A DNA stretch of 8,034 bases from an uncultured Opitutia bacterium (GTDB taxonomy: Bacteria; Verrucomicrobiota; Verrucomicrobiia; Opitutales; UBA953), in the NCBI GenBank assembly GCA_903879465.1, contig CAIRLQ010000216.1, forward strand, positions 1 through 8,034, written 5' to 3'. The notes beneath the pieces are model-generated. The model saw nothing but the letters and a program-made list of their open reading frames with translations, was not told the origin of the DNA and did not search any database. Shown here piece by piece: positions 7,100 through 8,034 of the stretch. The position numbers and the translations under genes were made by a program. Each line of letters begins with the position of its first letter. The stretch's first letter is position 1.

Positions 7100-7659
7100 G
7101 GAAATTGATGACCCTGCTTTGGTTGCTGTTTCCAGTCGGGGTGATTTATTATCATTTCAATGCCGGTGATGCCCAGTTGGCCCGGGAGAAAGCCCGCGAT
7201 CACCTCGTGCTAATCCGTGCCCTGGAGCGCGTGAAAGAGCCCGACTGGATCACCATCGTCGAGGAATATAATAAGCTCGCGGCCGAATTGCCAACCGACG
7301 AGCGACCCTCGGTCCGCCATCAGATTCGCCTAGCGAAGGCCAAGGCACGGATCGAGATGCTTGATGTCGCCGGCGCTATCACGGATTTGACGCAGCTGCT
7401 CTTGGAGTCGGCCGCTGTCGATGGCGAGGATGGCTCAACCACTCGTGCTATCCGCGAGACGCTCGGTAAGGCATACTTCTACGGAACCTCCTTGCTGAAG
7501 GCTAATGGAGCGACCGAGGAGGAGTGGCGTCCTTATGCCGAACGAACCCGCCAGATTTTCCGGTACCTCGCCGAGCACCAAGATCCGGCTGCGTTGGCTG
7601 ATTACGAGAATCGCGTGCAGGCTGAATTCAATCGTTCCGCCCGACTTAACAACTTATGA
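7096..7659 (+). CDS. Small membrane-anchored helical (TPR-like) protein
   Basis: I cannot assign a family. The protein has 187 residues. One hydrophobic segment (about 4-21) is preceded by Arg-Lys, giving a signal anchor with the remainder outside the cytoplasmic membrane. The rest is predicted almost entirely helical, in hairpin-like pairs: about 26-45, 48-64, 70-92, 95-108, 119-136, and 143-180. The stretch LAKAKARIEMLDVAGAITDLTQLL (given here as positions 75-98) and the following ALGKAYFYG-like pattern (RETLGKAYFYG, seen) resemble tetratricopeptide units. It starts inside the stop of the VWA gene and ends inside the start of the next gene, so the three are almost certainly made together. 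In Bat and mxa clusters, VWA proteins are often paired with small TPR-like proteins, which fits a scaffold role; that is inference. Confidence 0.78.
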   Translation: MRKLMTLLWLLFPVGVIYYHFNAGDAQLAREKARDHLVLIRALERVKEPDWITIVEEYNKLAAELPTDERPSVRHQIRLAKAKARIEMLDVAGAITDLTQLLLESAAVDGEDGSTTRAIRETLGKAYFYGTSLLKANGATEEEWRPYAERTRQIFRYLAEHQDPAALADYENRVQAEFNRSARLNNL

Positions 7660-8034
7660 AAACCCATCCATCAATCCGTACCCTGTGGCCGTTGACCCTG
7701 TGTCTCGCTGCTTTTGCGCAGAATAATCCTGCTCCGGCTGTCGTTGAGGGCGTGAAGGGCGTGCGTCAGGAAGGTTCCGGAAAGGTTCGCGAAATCGATC
7801 CCGCCGCCAAAAACGTCGCCCCGACCACGGTTCAGGGTGTTGAAAAAGTGGATGGAGTAAAGACCCCCGATGGTGCAAAGATGATTAAGGAAACGCCGCC
7901 CCCGGCGGCGGTTCCTCCTCCCACCCAGAAAGCAGTGAATGGCGTGCCTCAGACCGCTACCCCCGTCGAGCCGCCTGCCGCCAAAGGCACCCCGCCTCCG
8001 CCCGCTGTCAAGGGAGCAGGCACGAAAGGCACCC
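7656..8034 (+). CDS. Secreted Pro/Ala/Lys-rich protein, 3' end beyond the window
   Basis: An open frame starts at ATG 7656 inside the previous stop (ATGA) and stays open to the window edge: 126 codons with no stop. Residues 1-21 form a signal peptide with a likely cleavage site at AFA/Q. The visible mature part is low-complexity, rich in Pro, Ala, Lys, Val and Thr, with recurring Gly-Val or Lys-Gly units (EGVKGV, QGVEKVDGVK, NGVP, KGTPPPP, VKGAGTKGT). It contains no cysteine and no predicted globular core. Such a segment would act as an extended linker or wall-spanning region, possibly leading to a folded domain further on. Its place third in the VWA cassette suggests it works with those membrane proteins. 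The function cannot be named from this part. Confidence 0.72.
   Translation, partial: MKTHPSIRTLWPLTLCLAAFAQNNPAPAVVEGVKGVRQEGSGKVREIDPAAKNVAPTTVQGVEKVDGVKTPDGAKMIKETPPPAAVPPPTQKAVNGVPQTATPVEPPAAKGTPPPPAVKGAGTKGT

Noticed and set aside
6116..7659. Reading the VWA and small helical protein as MxaC and MxaK of methanol oxidation
   Set aside because: The order and sizes are suggestive, but no methanol dehydrogenase or other mxa gene is in the window and the sequences are not diagnostic.

Overview
This window looks like chromosomal DNA of a Verrucomicrobiota or Planctomycetota bacterium. Opitutales-like is my best guess, but that is inference. The evidence is the adjacent pair of a Planctomycete-type cytochrome c protein (DUF1587/1595/1592/1588/1585) and a DUF1552 protein, moderately GC-rich DNA, near absence of Shine-Dalgarno sequences, and several exported proteins. 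All convincing genes are on the + strand. I see no tRNA, rRNA, CRISPR array, transposase or other sign of a mobile element.

Region 1 (1-4149): a large exported protein with two CXXCH haem motifs, followed 15 bases later by a Tat-exported DUF1552 protein. The two probably form one transcription unit with a shared envelope role. No member of either family has an experimentally settled function that I know of.

Region 2 (4150-4967): a short gap with alternative hairpins, a small cytoplasmic protein resembling the YbjN / type III chaperone-like fold, and a 225-base gap with no assignable feature.

Region 3 (4968-5918): a secreted protein of unknown function. It appears to be built from two or three repeats of a small beta module that resembles DUF5666.

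Region 4 (5919-8034): an unusual 197-base leader, then a tightly coupled cassette. The cassette holds a membrane-anchored von Willebrand A protein (BatA-like), a small protein with an N-terminal anchor and a helical TPR-like body, and a secreted Pro/Ala/Lys-rich protein that runs off the window. Both gene-to-gene junctions are 4-base ATGA overlaps. The VWA start codon itself also forms an ATGA overlap with a small open frame (5952-6119, 55 codons) in the leader. The leader carries a 13-base exact direct repeat, each copy 6-7 bases before an ATG, with a 7-bp GC-rich stem-loop between them. This leader is the least explained and most interesting part of the window.

The likely theme is cell-envelope function: redox or surface proteins upstream and a VWA/TPR membrane complex downstream. 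Nothing in the window identifies a substrate.
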